DNA of 19,499 bases from an uncultured Bacteroides sp. GTDB lineage: Bacteria > Bacteroidota > Bacteroidia > Bacteroidales > Bacteroidaceae. This document shows, piece after piece, positions 7,279 to 14,180 of this stretch; the first letter of the stretch is position 1; each line of letters opens with the position of its first letter. The notes below the pieces were generated by a model. That model searched no databases. It was not told where the DNA came from and saw only the letters and a list, made by a program, of their open reading frames with translations. The translations under genes were made by a program, and so were the position numbers. Location of the stretch: assembly GCA_900766195.1 (NCBI GenBank), contig CAAFUN010000079.1, positions 1 to 19,499 of the forward strand. The letters run 5' to 3'.

Positions 7279-7302
7279 CCCGACTGCTTTGTTGCAATCG
7301 GG
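7279..7302 (-). terminator. terminator hairpin, left module copy
   Basis: Minus-strand stem CCCGATTGC / GCAGTCGGG around loop AACAAA, followed by AATTTCTGTTTT. It lies 27 bases after the stop of the gene remnant, the same spacing as in the intact right copy. The stem keeps pairing despite base changes between copies, and its one mismatch on + is a U-G wobble on minus, so the minus strand is the RNA strand. Confidence 0.7.
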
Positions 7303-7329
7303 AAATATGTGTTTGGGCAATCGATTTTA

Positions 7330-7441
7330 CTAATGAAAATCAGTAACGTCACAAATATCGAGTTTTTGTTTCTGACTTTAACAAGTAAATCAAGTTCATA
7401 AATTCTCCAGATAGTTGAGCGTCAAGAAACAATGATATAGA
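7330..7441 (-). pseudogene. frameshifted 3' remnant of a 162-residue protein paralogue
   Basis: Read on minus, one frame gives SISLFLDAQLSGEFMNLIYL followed by LKSETK, then after a one-base shift LDICDVTDFH and a stop. Ungapped, this matches the intact gene's SDYEYSDAKKSSELMKQICT, LKPGTK, LYIGGIIDYH, with identities at S, DA, S, E, M, I, LK, TK, L, I, D and H. Only about the last 37 codons remain. Upstream of it the similarity fades before the ietS stop codon at 7488. The gene has therefore been truncated and frameshifted while its terminator stayed in place. Confidence 0.7.
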
Positions 7442-7487
7442 CTGTCCCTTCTGAATGATTTTGACATAAACAATAAACTAATTATAA

Positions 7488-9890
7488 TTATATCATATTT
7501 GCAATCTGAATGCCTATCTTATTTCTTATAGCCGTTTCTACAGCTTGATACACTTCTGTTTCTTTTGATTTAATTGAAATGACAAGCGAATATTTAATCA
7601 GATTGTCAATATTTTCAAGTTTGCGTTCTTTCCACCAGCCAGAACTTGGATATACAACAATTTTACCGCATTCAGCTAATTCTTGTGCCGTACAAGTAAA
7701 CCAATCCGACTGCACCGTTCCATTTTCTCTACGTTGTTGACCAACCACCCATCGAGATGAATCATTCGTATCAGAAGATTCTCCCTCTTTCTTATTTCTG
7801 CGACGTAAAAATTCATCTTCACTTTCAATAGCAGTTTTCACATCAAAGTGAAGTGTTGCAGATGGATAACGATACTTATTATTTTTTCCCCCTGTTCCTG
7901 GAGCTGGTTTTACATAATAGGAAAGTGTTACTCGCATTGTAACGCTCTCATTAAGCATGGATTCTAATAGTTCTGTTGGCCAAGGCAGATCATAGTAATG
8001 CGTTTCATTATATTGATTACTGCTTGACGTACCACTATTGATGAAAGGTACAATCTCGTTTTCAAAAACAAAAGTTGCACACTTTTCATTGCTAAAAAGA
8101 GCTATATCCTCATTTGGAACTCCATATCCACATAAAGGCATAATGTCTTTGGGTTTCCCTAAATTAGTCATTGCTGGAGTCCACACTGCTGAATGAACCA
8201 TCAAAGCTCTTACGGATAACATGTTCAGTGACGGATTTGCAGTCTTAATTTTTGCCGCCAATCTGGAGGCAAGTGCTGTTGCTGCACTTGTGGCGTTAAA
8301 GGCTTCAAGTGGTTGTTGTAAATCTTGAGAAGTCGTTATCAGACTCAAGTCATCATTCGTTACAATACCCAGAATATTATGCAAAGCAAGATTACCACCT
8401 TCCATAACTATTTCAGGCTTTATCTGTCCATTGTTCCAACAATCTGTTGTTCTGGAAACTGGAGATAATGCACCAGGAGCAGCAAGTGGCATACCGCTAT
8501 CATTATTAACAATGGTAGTCTTTTCAGTAAATGCACCGACAGTTAAAGCATTCCAAGCCTGAGATGGACTTAAAATGGCATTTGCCTTACAAGATTTCAA
8601 ATAGTCCGTTTCATCAACTTCTGCTGTTTGAATGTTTCCTGCGGAAGCTACAACTAAGCGGTCGCAACTTCCACAGTGGTAGATACTTTCGTCTAATGCA
8701 GCAGAGCTTGATGTGGGACGACCATCAAGAGAAACATAATCAGTAATGGCCATGCAGTTAATTGTTGCTCCCATAGATTGGGATTGTTCTATAGCGTCTT
8801 CAATTACAGCACCATAAAAATCCGATTTTGTTTCATGTCCTTTTTCGCATATCTTGACTGAGGCAAGTGAATGTTCTATATCAGATGCGACACCTCTTTG
8901 ATAAGCTAAATCAGTTAAATCACCAAGTAAAGCCAATCCTGCCATATCAGTACCATGATAGCTTTTATCAATGTTATCGGGGACGTTGATTGCTGAACCC
9001 ATACGAGCATCAGGCAATGCTGGCGCCAACAATTTGTGAGCATTGTTAACTCCCGTATCCAAAATACCTATACAAACGGAATCATCTGTAATATTAAAAT
9101 TTATATCATCGTTGAACAAATCATTCCATTCACGATTTACTTCATGAGTTTCTGTAAGAATGGACGGCTGACGATAACGGCGGATTCCCTCGATGTAGCC
9201 CAGATGATTTGGAAGGGCTTCAAGTACGTTCTTAGTTGTTTTAATTAAGAAAACATCAACGTCCGCAAATTGAAGTCTTTTGCCAATATTGCATACTATG
9301 TCAAGGGCATGTAAAGTATTAGAAACATCTTCAATAGAATATTCATCTCTTTTGTTTATCCATAATTCAAACAATAGAATTTCATTTTCTGCCAATCCAT
9401 CAAAAGATTCCGAAGATTCATAAAGAGAATGAATATTTGAAAGATTTATTTCTTCTATAGGAGCAATAAGTTTTTCATTTTTTGCTATTCCTTTGTCGGT
9501 ATCTACATTTGCGTATTCATCCGCTTTTTTGTTTAACCAATCTTTGTCTTTTTTCTCGATAAAAACTGTAACATTTGCATTTTCCTCGCTTATATCTGAC
9601 ACTTTCATAATTTTGGCACCTGTCTTAGTATCAAAACTATCAGAAATAAGTTTCTTGTTAACCTCAAAATCTAAATATACACCATCGGCAACAGGTAGGT
9701 CGCCTGCTGCTAATTCATCCTGCAAAGCTATTGCTTGATTAAAAGAATTCTGATATTGTTCTTTAAGAAACTCAGCGTGCTCTATTCTATTACGCTGTGG
9801 CATTGTATTAGACTGACCAACTCGCGGTCGTGGCGTAAATTTTTTTGCTTCTGCTATTTGGTTACCTAAATAGAAATGATTCTTCTGCAT
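7488..9890 (-). CDS. ietS: IetS-type subtilisin-like serine protease
   Basis: 800-residue S8-family protease. About 265 residues precede the catalytic domain and about 230 follow it; no signal peptide, so cytoplasmic. Catalytic triad: Asp278 in VCIGILDTGVNNAH, His312 in SYHGTDMAGLAL, Ser535 in FNATSAATALASR, where the usual GTS is ATS. The oxyanion Asn is probably 419 in VVASAGN. The gene begins 8 bases after the AAA+ ATPase stop, giving the IetAS order. In Agrobacterium, ietA/ietS act as a plasmid stability/incompatibility pair with a protease toxin and ATPase antitoxin, and IetAS is listed among anti-phage defence systems. The function here is inferred from that pairing. The C-terminal domain (KYRYPSATLHFDVK, WVVGQQRRENGTVQSDWF) is typical of these long cytoplasmic S8 proteins. 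Confidence 0.88.
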   Translation of the reverse strand: MQKNHFYLGNQIAEAKKFTPRPRVGQSNTMPQRNRIEHAEFLKEQYQNSFNQAIALQDELAAGDLPVADGVYLDFEVNKKLISDSFDTKTGAKIMKVSDISEENANVTVFIEKKDKDWLNKKADEYANVDTDKGIAKNEKLIAPIEEINLSNIHSLYESSESFDGLAENEILLFELWINKRDEYSIEDVSNTLHALDIVCNIGKRLQFADVDVFLIKTTKNVLEALPNHLGYIEGIRRYRQPSILTETHEVNREWNDLFNDDINFNITDDSVCIGILDTGVNNAHKLLAPALPDARMGSAINVPDNIDKSYHGTDMAGLALLGDLTDLAYQRGVASDIEHSLASVKICEKGHETKSDFYGAVIEDAIEQSQSMGATINCMAITDYVSLDGRPTSSSAALDESIYHCGSCDRLVVASAGNIQTAEVDETDYLKSCKANAILSPSQAWNALTVGAFTEKTTIVNNDSGMPLAAPGALSPVSRTTDCWNNGQIKPEIVMEGGNLALHNILGIVTNDDLSLITTSQDLQQPLEAFNATSAATALASRLAAKIKTANPSLNMLSVRALMVHSAVWTPAMTNLGKPKDIMPLCGYGVPNEDIALFSNEKCATFVFENEIVPFINSGTSSSNQYNETHYYDLPWPTELLESMLNESVTMRVTLSYYVKPAPGTGGKNNKYRYPSATLHFDVKTAIESEDEFLRRRNKKEGESSDTNDSSRWVVGQQRRENGTVQSDWFTCTAQELAECGKIVVYPSSGWWKERKLENIDNLIKYSLVISIKSKETEVYQAVETAIRNKIGIQIANMI

Positions 9891-9898
9891 AACAAACT

Positions 9899-10858
9899 TT
9901 ATCCAATATTACGGCATCGGGCATTTCGCATGCTTATTACATTATTTACAAGTTCCTCAGTGATAGCAACATCGTTTAAAAGAGCATCCTTAAAAATATC
10001 CGCACATATCATTTTAATCTCGGCATGACTCATACCATCAAATTTAGGCTCAACCATTGCAAAATCTAAACTCACAGCTGTGTAAAGATATTCTTTTAAA
10101 AGCCTCAATCGTTGTTGCGTATCAGGCAATTTATATTCTATCACATCATCAAATCGGCGGAATAGTGCCTTATCAATAGACTCCACACTATTTGTCGCTG
10201 CAATAATAAAACTGTCCGAAGCATCTCTTTCCAGCAGTTGGAGGAATGTATTCAATATACGACGCTGTTCTCCAACTTCGTTATCCATTCCTCTTTGAGC
10301 TCCAATAGCATCAAACTCATCAAAGAGATAAACAGCAGGAACTTCTGATATAAAGTCGAATATATTACTCAATTTAAGTCCTGTTTCACCCATAAACTTG
10401 GTTACAACCTTTTCGGTTCTGACCACAAAGAATGGAAGATTAAGCTCTTTGGCAAGAACATTTGCTGTCATTGTCTTGCCTGTACCAGATTCTCCAAAAA
10501 GCATCAGTTTACGTCTGTTTGCAAGACCATATTTCCGTAAATCATCACGCTTCTCATATTCCTTGATTACTCGCTTTATTTTTTCAATGATTTCATCAGA
10601 GGCTATAAGGCATTTCAAATCATCAAAACAGTCGAGTTGTAATAGCAAGTCTTCAACGGCTTTGGATTTAGTAGCTAAATGAAGTGGGCTGAATGAGGTG
10701 TTTTTCTTGCTCAACAAATCTTGTATTGTCCTAGCTAAGATAACATGACCATTTTTGGCCTCTACAGCTGAAATCTGTAGGGCCACCTTTCTGAACTGAG
10801 CATCATCGTTGCTAAGATGATTCCGAATCAGAGATAATATTTGGTCCGAATTAGCCAT
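9899..10858 (-). CDS. ietA: IetA-type AAA+ ATPase
   Basis: 319 residues from the ATG at 10858 (MANSDQILSL). The frame is open further upstream to 10951, but a strong promoter at 10887-10918 lies inside that extension, so the longer start is rejected. A helical N-terminal region (1-110) is followed by one AAA+ module: Walker A GESGTGKT (122-129), Walker B VYLFDEFDAI (176-185), sensor-1 AATN (220-223) and arginine-finger region ALFRRFDD (231-238). It resembles the spastin/FtsH-like single-module ATPases paired with S8 proteases. In IetAS it is the antitoxin or regulator of the protease. The two genes are separated by 8 bases and surely co-transcribed. Confidence 0.9.
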   Translation of the reverse strand: MANSDQILSLIRNHLSNDDAQFRKVALQISAVEAKNGHVILARTIQDLLSKKNTSFSPLHLATKSKAVEDLLLQLDCFDDLKCLIASDEIIEKIKRVIKEYEKRDDLRKYGLANRRKLMLFGESGTGKTMTANVLAKELNLPFFVVRTEKVVTKFMGETGLKLSNIFDFISEVPAVYLFDEFDAIGAQRGMDNEVGEQRRILNTFLQLLERDASDSFIIAATNSVESIDKALFRRFDDVIEYKLPDTQQRLRLLKEYLYTAVSLDFAMVEPKFDGMSHAEIKMICADIFKDALLNDVAITEELVNNVISMRNARCRNIG

Positions 10859-10886
10859 ATTAATTAAGTTTACAAGAATTGCTTTG

Positions 10887-10918
10887 CAAAGGTAGCCTTT
10901 ATTTCCGATTAAACCAAA
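10887..10918 (-). promoter_or_regulatory. ietAS promoter
   Basis: On minus: TTTG (10918-10915), a 20-base spacer, then TACCTTTG (10894-10887), a near-consensus Bacteroidetes promoter. Transcription would start near 10880, about 20 bases before the ATG at 10858, leaving a very short leader. Confidence 0.75.
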
Positions 10919-10944
10919 ATTTATAATGTAAACCTGACGACTAT

Positions 10945-10966
10945 ATAGCAAATCATGCTATTTTTT
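10945..10966 (+). terminator. small hairpin with T-tract, possible + strand terminator
   Basis: ATAGCA (10945-10950), loop AATCA, TGCTAT (10956-10961), then TTTTT. The stem is short and AT-rich, upstream of the ietAS promoter. No + gene precedes it, so its role is uncertain. Confidence 0.3.
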
Positions 10967-10987
10967 AAGTATTTTATTACATTCGTA

Positions 10988-11330
10988 CCTATATTGCCAA
11001 ACTATTTCGCAATTAAACTACATGTGTAGGACGAGTCTATAAAGAAAGAAGATAAAACAATTATAAAAGGGACCGGTTATGACTTCCATTCATAGAAATC
11101 ATAACCATAAGCCTCACGGCTATATAAAAGGAAGTTACACGGGGTAAGACATTTCAAAGCCATAAAATCCCGACTACTTTATTGTAATCGGGATTGGGCT
11201 ATATTAAATTCGATGTTACCAATGGTAGTCTATAATTCCACCAATATACAGTTTAGTTCCTGGTTTTAGTGTACAAATCTGTTTCATCAGCTCACTGGAT
11301 TTTTTAGCGTCACTGTATTCATAATCAGAT
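10988..11330 (-). repeat. right copy of the 162-gene tail/terminator module
   Basis: Homologous to 7093-7441. It contains a 12-pair hairpin at 11075-11106 (GGTTATGA-C-TTC with GAA-A-TCATAACC), whose one + strand mismatch becomes a U-G wobble on minus. It also holds the CCCGA terminator hairpin at 11169-11192 and the 3' end of the intact 162-residue gene. The conserved noncoding part continues about 180 bases past the terminator, which a plain terminator would not explain. Confidence 0.8.
11169..11192 (-). terminator. terminator of the 162-residue gene
   Basis: Minus-strand stem CCCGATTAC / GTAGTCGGG, loop AATAAA, followed by ATTTTATGG, 24 bases after the stop codon. Compared with the left copy, the C-G pair at stem position 9 has become C-G, and the neighbouring G-C pair A-T, so pairing is preserved. 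Confidence 0.75.
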
Positions 11331-11704
11331 GTAACAAAACGTGAGCCTATGTCCAGTGGGTCTTCAAGTTCCTGTTCCAAACGATAAGTCGAGCCTATCC
11401 ACTCGGTCACATTCTCAGGTGTGATGGCTTCAGCCCTTTTATGGATTCGTTCCACCCACTTTCTTTTCCAATCGTCAGCTCCTCCGTGATAGATAATTGT
11501 TCGTGGTTCATCACTGTCTCTTGAAAACATACTTTTTGGTAGAAGGTTATCAACAAGTTGGTCAATGGCTTGTTCCTGCTCTTCTTCAGGAAGATTAGCG
11601 CACCAATCAAAAAAAGAGTAATCACAGTCAGAAAAAGTCGCTTCTGTAATAAATTGGTCTTTGGAAATCTTTTCCGTTGACACCTGATAAATATTTGAAT
11701 GCAT
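11216..11704 (-). CDS. unrecognised 162-residue acidic protein
   Basis: Starts MHSNIYQVSTEKISKDQFIT and ends TKLYIGGIIDYHW. It is acidic, with no signal peptide, no membrane segment and no motif I can name; notable stretches are FFDWCANLPEEEQEQAIDQL, RTIIYHGGADDWKRKWVERI and EWIGSTYRLEQELEDPLDIG. The last 13 residues are conserved in a broken paralogue at 7330-7441. It stands alone between the right 44-bp repeat, 5 bases upstream of its start codon, and its own terminator, 24 bases downstream of its stop. Position beside IetAS and duplication suggest an accessory or regulatory role on the element, but I do not assign a function. Confidence 0.75.
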   Translation of the reverse strand: MHSNIYQVSTEKISKDQFITEATFSDCDYSFFDWCANLPEEEQEQAIDQLVDNLLPKSMFSRDSDEPRTIIYHGGADDWKRKWVERIHKRAEAITPENVTEWIGSTYRLEQELEDPLDIGSRFVTSDYEYSDAKKSSELMKQICTLKPGTKLYIGGIIDYHW

Positions 11705-11709
11705 TGTAT

Positions 11710-11753
11710 ACCCATTGGCGGAATTAAATATGCACTAATTTAATTCCGTCAAC
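11710..11753. repeat. right 44-bp direct repeat with internal hairpin
   Basis: Partner of 1217-1260. Here the hairpin stem is perfect over CGGAATTAAA / TTTAATTCCG, extended by TTG / CAA across one G-T position. It lies 5 bases past the stop of the metallo-hydrolase gene and 5 bases before the start of the 162-residue gene. Confidence 0.9.
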
Positions 11754-11758
11754 AGGTA

Positions 11759-12598
11759 CTATATAGGAATTTCCATCCCACTATTAAAAACACAAAATCT
11801 ATCTTTCATTTTACGGCTTAAAACGGAAATAGCATTTTCGCCAGTACAATGACCGGTATAGATCTTTATATCAGGATATATATTCTTAATCTCATCTGCA
11901 ATACTCTCTACATCATCCTGCTCTTCGGATATACCATCAACCAGATGCATTCCACCTACAAAAGCATAAACATTATTGCAACTTGTAAAATTAGCACAAG
12001 ATTGAAGTATATTCAAAACCCCATTATGCGAGCAAGCCGAAAGTACCATCAACCCTTTCTCTGTCTTTACAGCCAGCGCTACTTCATCGTTAAAAAGATC
12101 GGGGTGTTCGGATGTTCCATCAGAAACCGTGAGATACTGATTACCCTTTGGTTTAAGGTATAAGTAACTGTCATTGTAAACCAATGCTACAGAATCTGAC
12201 AACCAAATGCTTTCTTTTACAGAAGTGAAGCGTGATGGATATTCGGTAAATAATGAATGGTCCGTACTTATATCGCGTTTACGCTCGTGTCTGTAAGTGT
12301 AATAATAGCGGTTACTTATTCCCTGAGGAACAAATATTTGAGCTGAAGTATTTGTTTGCAAGAAATCTTTCAGTCCGCCGGTATGATCTTTATGACCATG
12401 AGAAAGGATAAGATTATTGACTTCATTACCTTCTATCCCCAATTTTAAGGCGTTAAGCAGATACTTTCCAGACGCACCCACATCATATAGCCATTTCTTA
12501 TTGTCGGCTTCAAAATAAATAGATAATCCATGTTCGCAAAGCAAATTACAATTTGATTGTGATTTGTTGTTATCTATCAGAACTATTACTTTTAGCAT
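11759..12598 (-). CDS. metallo-beta-lactamase-fold hydrolase (DHPS-like branch)
   Basis: 279 residues from the ATG giving MLKVIVLIDN; an ATG 10 codons upstream at 12628 is possible but overlaps the likely leader. The metal motif LILSHGHKDHTGGL (63-76) supplies HxHxDH. The later metal ligands are in VLSACSHNG, and the C-terminus has VGGMHLV and IYTGHCTGENAI, typical of the branch named after 7,8-dihydropterin-6-methyl-4-(beta-D-ribofuranosyl)aminobenzene-5'-phosphate synthase. The true substrate of bacterial members is unknown. It is the third gene of an operon with the Mrp ATPase and the ferredoxin, 39 bases after the Mrp stop codon. Such clusters recur in anaerobes, suggesting iron-sulfur or cofactor chemistry. 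Confidence 0.82.
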   Translation of the reverse strand: MLKVIVLIDNNKSQSNCNLLCEHGLSIYFEADNKKWLYDVGASGKYLLNALKLGIEGNEVNNLILSHGHKDHTGGLKDFLQTNTSAQIFVPQGISNRYYYTYRHERKRDISTDHSLFTEYPSRFTSVKESIWLSDSVALVYNDSYLYLKPKGNQYLTVSDGTSEHPDLFNDEVALAVKTEKGLMVLSACSHNGVLNILQSCANFTSCNNVYAFVGGMHLVDGISEEQDDVESIADEIKNIYPDIKIYTGHCTGENAISVLSRKMKDRFCVFNSGMEIPI

Positions 12599-12637
12599 AT
12601 AAGATGTTTCATAATTATTTCTTTGCAAAATAGAGTA

Positions 12638-13444
12638 TTATGATAAAACAGGAACTATCTGAGTAACACTTTCTGCAAGTTTTTCAAAGATTGAATTCAT
12701 TTCTTCATTCTGCAAATTACAGTAATTCTCTCCATGTTCGGCTACTTCACCAACTTCCTTAATCAAAGGAACTTGTACCAATAATGGTGTACCTAATTCG
12801 CTGGATAGTTTTTGACCTCCATCTTTTCCAAAAATGTAATATTTTTCTTCCGGATGCAGTTTTGGAGTAAACCATGACATGTTCTCAACCAGACCAATCA
12901 ACGGAACTTCTATGCTGGAATTAAGAAACATTTCGGCTCCTTTGCGAGCATCATTTACAGCTATCTCTTGTGGTGTTGTTACTATTAAAGCTCCATTAAT
13001 ATTAAATTTCTGCACGGTAGTAATCTGTATATCTCCAGTCCCCGGAGGAAAATCGATTATCATATAATCAATATCACCCCAATGCGTATCTGTAAACAAT
13101 TGTGTTATTGCATTTGATACCATTGGACCACGCCATATTATTGATTTATCCTTATCAACAAAAAAGCCTATAGAATTTATTTTTACTCCGTACTTCTCTA
13201 TCGGCTCCATTTTATTGCTTTCAACATCTGACAAAACCGGTCTTTCGTTTTCAATATCAAACATTTTTGGAATAGAAGGACCGTAAATATCGGCATCTAC
13301 AAGTGCTGTTTTATAACCTTTCTTTGCCAGAGTTATAGCCAAATTGGCTGAAATAGTAGACTTACCCACTCCGCCTTTACCCGAAGCAACTACAATAAGA
13401 TTCTTAACTCCAGGTATAAGAATCTTCTCAACAATCTGTTTCAT
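12638..13444 (-). CDS. mrp: Mrp/NBP35-type iron-sulfur carrier ATPase
   Basis: 268 residues from MKQIVEKILIPGVKNLI; an upstream in-frame extension to 13516 would overlap the ferredoxin gene and is not used. Walker A SGKGGVGKST (21-30) is the deviant type with the signature Lys. It is followed by VDADIYGPSIPKMF, DYMIIDFPPGTGDIQITTVQ and VENMSWFTP...YYIFGKDGG. The C-terminal CxxC seen in many Mrp/ApbC proteins is absent; the segment reads WFTPKLHPEEKYYIFG, as is common in Bacteroidetes members. Family members bind and transfer 4Fe-4S clusters. Placement between a ferredoxin and a metallo-hydrolase suggests a dedicated Mrp rather than the housekeeping one, which usually carries an N-terminal DUF59-like domain. 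Confidence 0.88.
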   Translation of the reverse strand: MKQIVEKILIPGVKNLIVVASGKGGVGKSTISANLAITLAKKGYKTALVDADIYGPSIPKMFDIENERPVLSDVESNKMEPIEKYGVKINSIGFFVDKDKSIIWRGPMVSNAITQLFTDTHWGDIDYMIIDFPPGTGDIQITTVQKFNINGALIVTTPQEIAVNDARKGAEMFLNSSIEVPLIGLVENMSWFTPKLHPEEKYYIFGKDGGQKLSSELGTPLLVQVPLIKEVGEVAEHGENYCNLQNEEMNSIFEKLAESVTQIVPVLS

Positions 13445-13470
13445 TCTTTTTTCTTTAAAAAAATTAATAT

Positions 13471-13872
13471 TTAACTTATAGCTTCTGAAGGGCATACCGT
13501 TACACATAAACGGCATTTCCTACATTTGCTTTCATCTATAAATGCTACACCATCTATTATTGAAATTGCACTGGTGGGACAAATTGCTTCACATTCACCG
13601 CATCCCATGCATAATTCTGAATTTACTTTAGGGAAAGGCTGAGCGCTTTTCTTATTTTTACTTTTTTTCGCCACGCTATCTTCAGGAATCTCAATAACAA
13701 TTTTTCTAACTAAGTGACAATCACACTTTGGACATAACAATGTGTTACATGGTACTCCACATTCATGCTCTACTGCATATCCGCAAGATGGACATACACA
13801 AATATCTACTGTATTTTCAAGGGAGCCTGTTCTAAAAGGACCTTTGCCATGACGATTATTTCTACCAAACAT
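13471..13872 (-). CDS. zinc-ribbon / 2x[4Fe-4S] ferredoxin fusion
   Basis: 133 residues in two parts. Residues 25-52 form a Cys-rich knuckle (CVCPSCGY, CGVPC, CPKCDC; Cys 25, 27, 30, 38, 42, 47, 50, 52). A basic linker (KKSKNKKS) leads to a bacterial ferredoxin with CMGCGECEAICP (88-99) and CRKCRLCVTVCP (117-128), enough for two 4Fe-4S clusters. The N-terminus is Gly/Arg/His-rich (MFGRNNRHGKGPF), as in small proteins that accompany Mrp-like ATPases and NifX/NifB-like factors in anaerobes. First intact gene of the ferredoxin-Mrp-metallohydrolase operon; Mrp starts 26 bases after its stop. Likely donor or acceptor of electrons or clusters for Mrp, by inference from order. Confidence 0.85.
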   Translation of the reverse strand: MFGRNNRHGKGPFRTGSLENTVDICVCPSCGYAVEHECGVPCNTLLCPKCDCHLVRKIVIEIPEDSVAKKSKNKKSAQPFPKVNSELCMGCGECEAICPTSAISIIDGVAFIDESKCRKCRLCVTVCPSEAIS

Positions 13873-13920
13873 TTCTTCTCAATTTTAATTGTTAGCTCTG
13901 ATTATTATTTCACAATAATA

Positions 13921-14001
13921 CTAAAAACGAATATTGAATTTATACATTAGTCTATACACAAACTTTGCCATTGATTTAATACTTATCCAAGTTTTAATCA
14001 T
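13921..14001 (-). CDS. possible 26-residue basic peptide in the operon leader
   Basis: An ATG at 14001 opens a 26-codon frame beginning MIKTWISIKSMAKFVYRLMY and ending in TAG at 13921. It lies between the operon promoter (about 14090) and the ferredoxin start (13872), on the same strand, in an otherwise empty 200-base leader. The peptide is amphipathic and basic. It could be a leader peptide, a small membrane-associated protein or the relic of a longer gene. I recognise no family. Confidence 0.35.
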   Translation of the reverse strand: MIKTWISIKSMAKFVYRLMYKFNIRF

Positions 14002-14085
14002 AAAACATTGTATTTCAATAAATTAAAGCTTTAAAATATTGATTTGACTAATACTTTTATTGGGGCTAATAATAGTTGTATGATG

Positions 14086-14113
14086 CAAATATAATGAACA
14101 TTTGTTCATTATA
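14086..14113 (-). promoter_or_regulatory. ArsR/SmtB-type operator over the ferredoxin-Mrp promoter
   Basis: Perfect inverted repeat TATAATGAACA-TT-TGTTCATTATA (14090-14113), the spacing and core (TGAACA-n2-TGTTCA) of ArsR/SmtB-family 12-2-12 operators. On minus, TATATTTG (14093-14086) matches the Bacteroidetes -7 box and overlaps one half-site, so a bound repressor would block the promoter of the ferredoxin-Mrp-metallohydrolase operon. No clear -33 box is visible. Confidence 0.65.
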
Positions 14114-14180
14114 ACTTATTTTAAAGTTTATTTTTCATAACAATACTTCGTTATTAAATTAAATAAATCAATAATATGAT

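Larger units (their letters stand above)
7093..7441 (-). repeat. left copy of the 162-gene tail/terminator module
   Basis: Aligns with about 10988-11330 in the same orientation. Shared in order: the tAACTATTTCGC-ATTAA-CTACA block (7100s / 10990s), ACAATTATAA, a hairpin (7179-7208 / 11075-11106), a GGCTATATA block, the CCCGA hairpin (7279-7302 / 11169-11192), and finally sequence homologous to the end of the 162-residue gene. By eye the noncoding part is about 70-75% identical in its best blocks. Together the copies bracket the IetAS pair. Confidence 0.8.
1217..11753. mobile_element. putative integrated accessory segment bounded by 44-bp direct repeats
   Basis: Direct repeats at both ends enclose plasmid-like genes (ParA, RHH, RecD2-type helicase, ParB-like small protein) and an IetAS defence pair. 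Joining the left flank to the right flank through one repeat copy would place DUF1294 (+) and the metallo-hydrolase (-) convergently around a single hairpin, a natural shared terminator. No integrase, transposase or relaxase was found between the repeats, so the element is either defective, moved in trans, or formed by another recombination route. Confidence 0.45.

Noticed and set aside
10859..10951. N-terminal extension of the AAA+ ATPase to an upstream ATG
   Set aside because: A near-consensus promoter (10887-10918) lies inside it and the extension has no AAA-family features; ATG at 10858 is used.
11407..11715. 102-residue minus-strand frame over the 162-residue gene
   Set aside because: Shadow of the longer gene; the 162-residue frame is supported by its conserved paralogue remnant.
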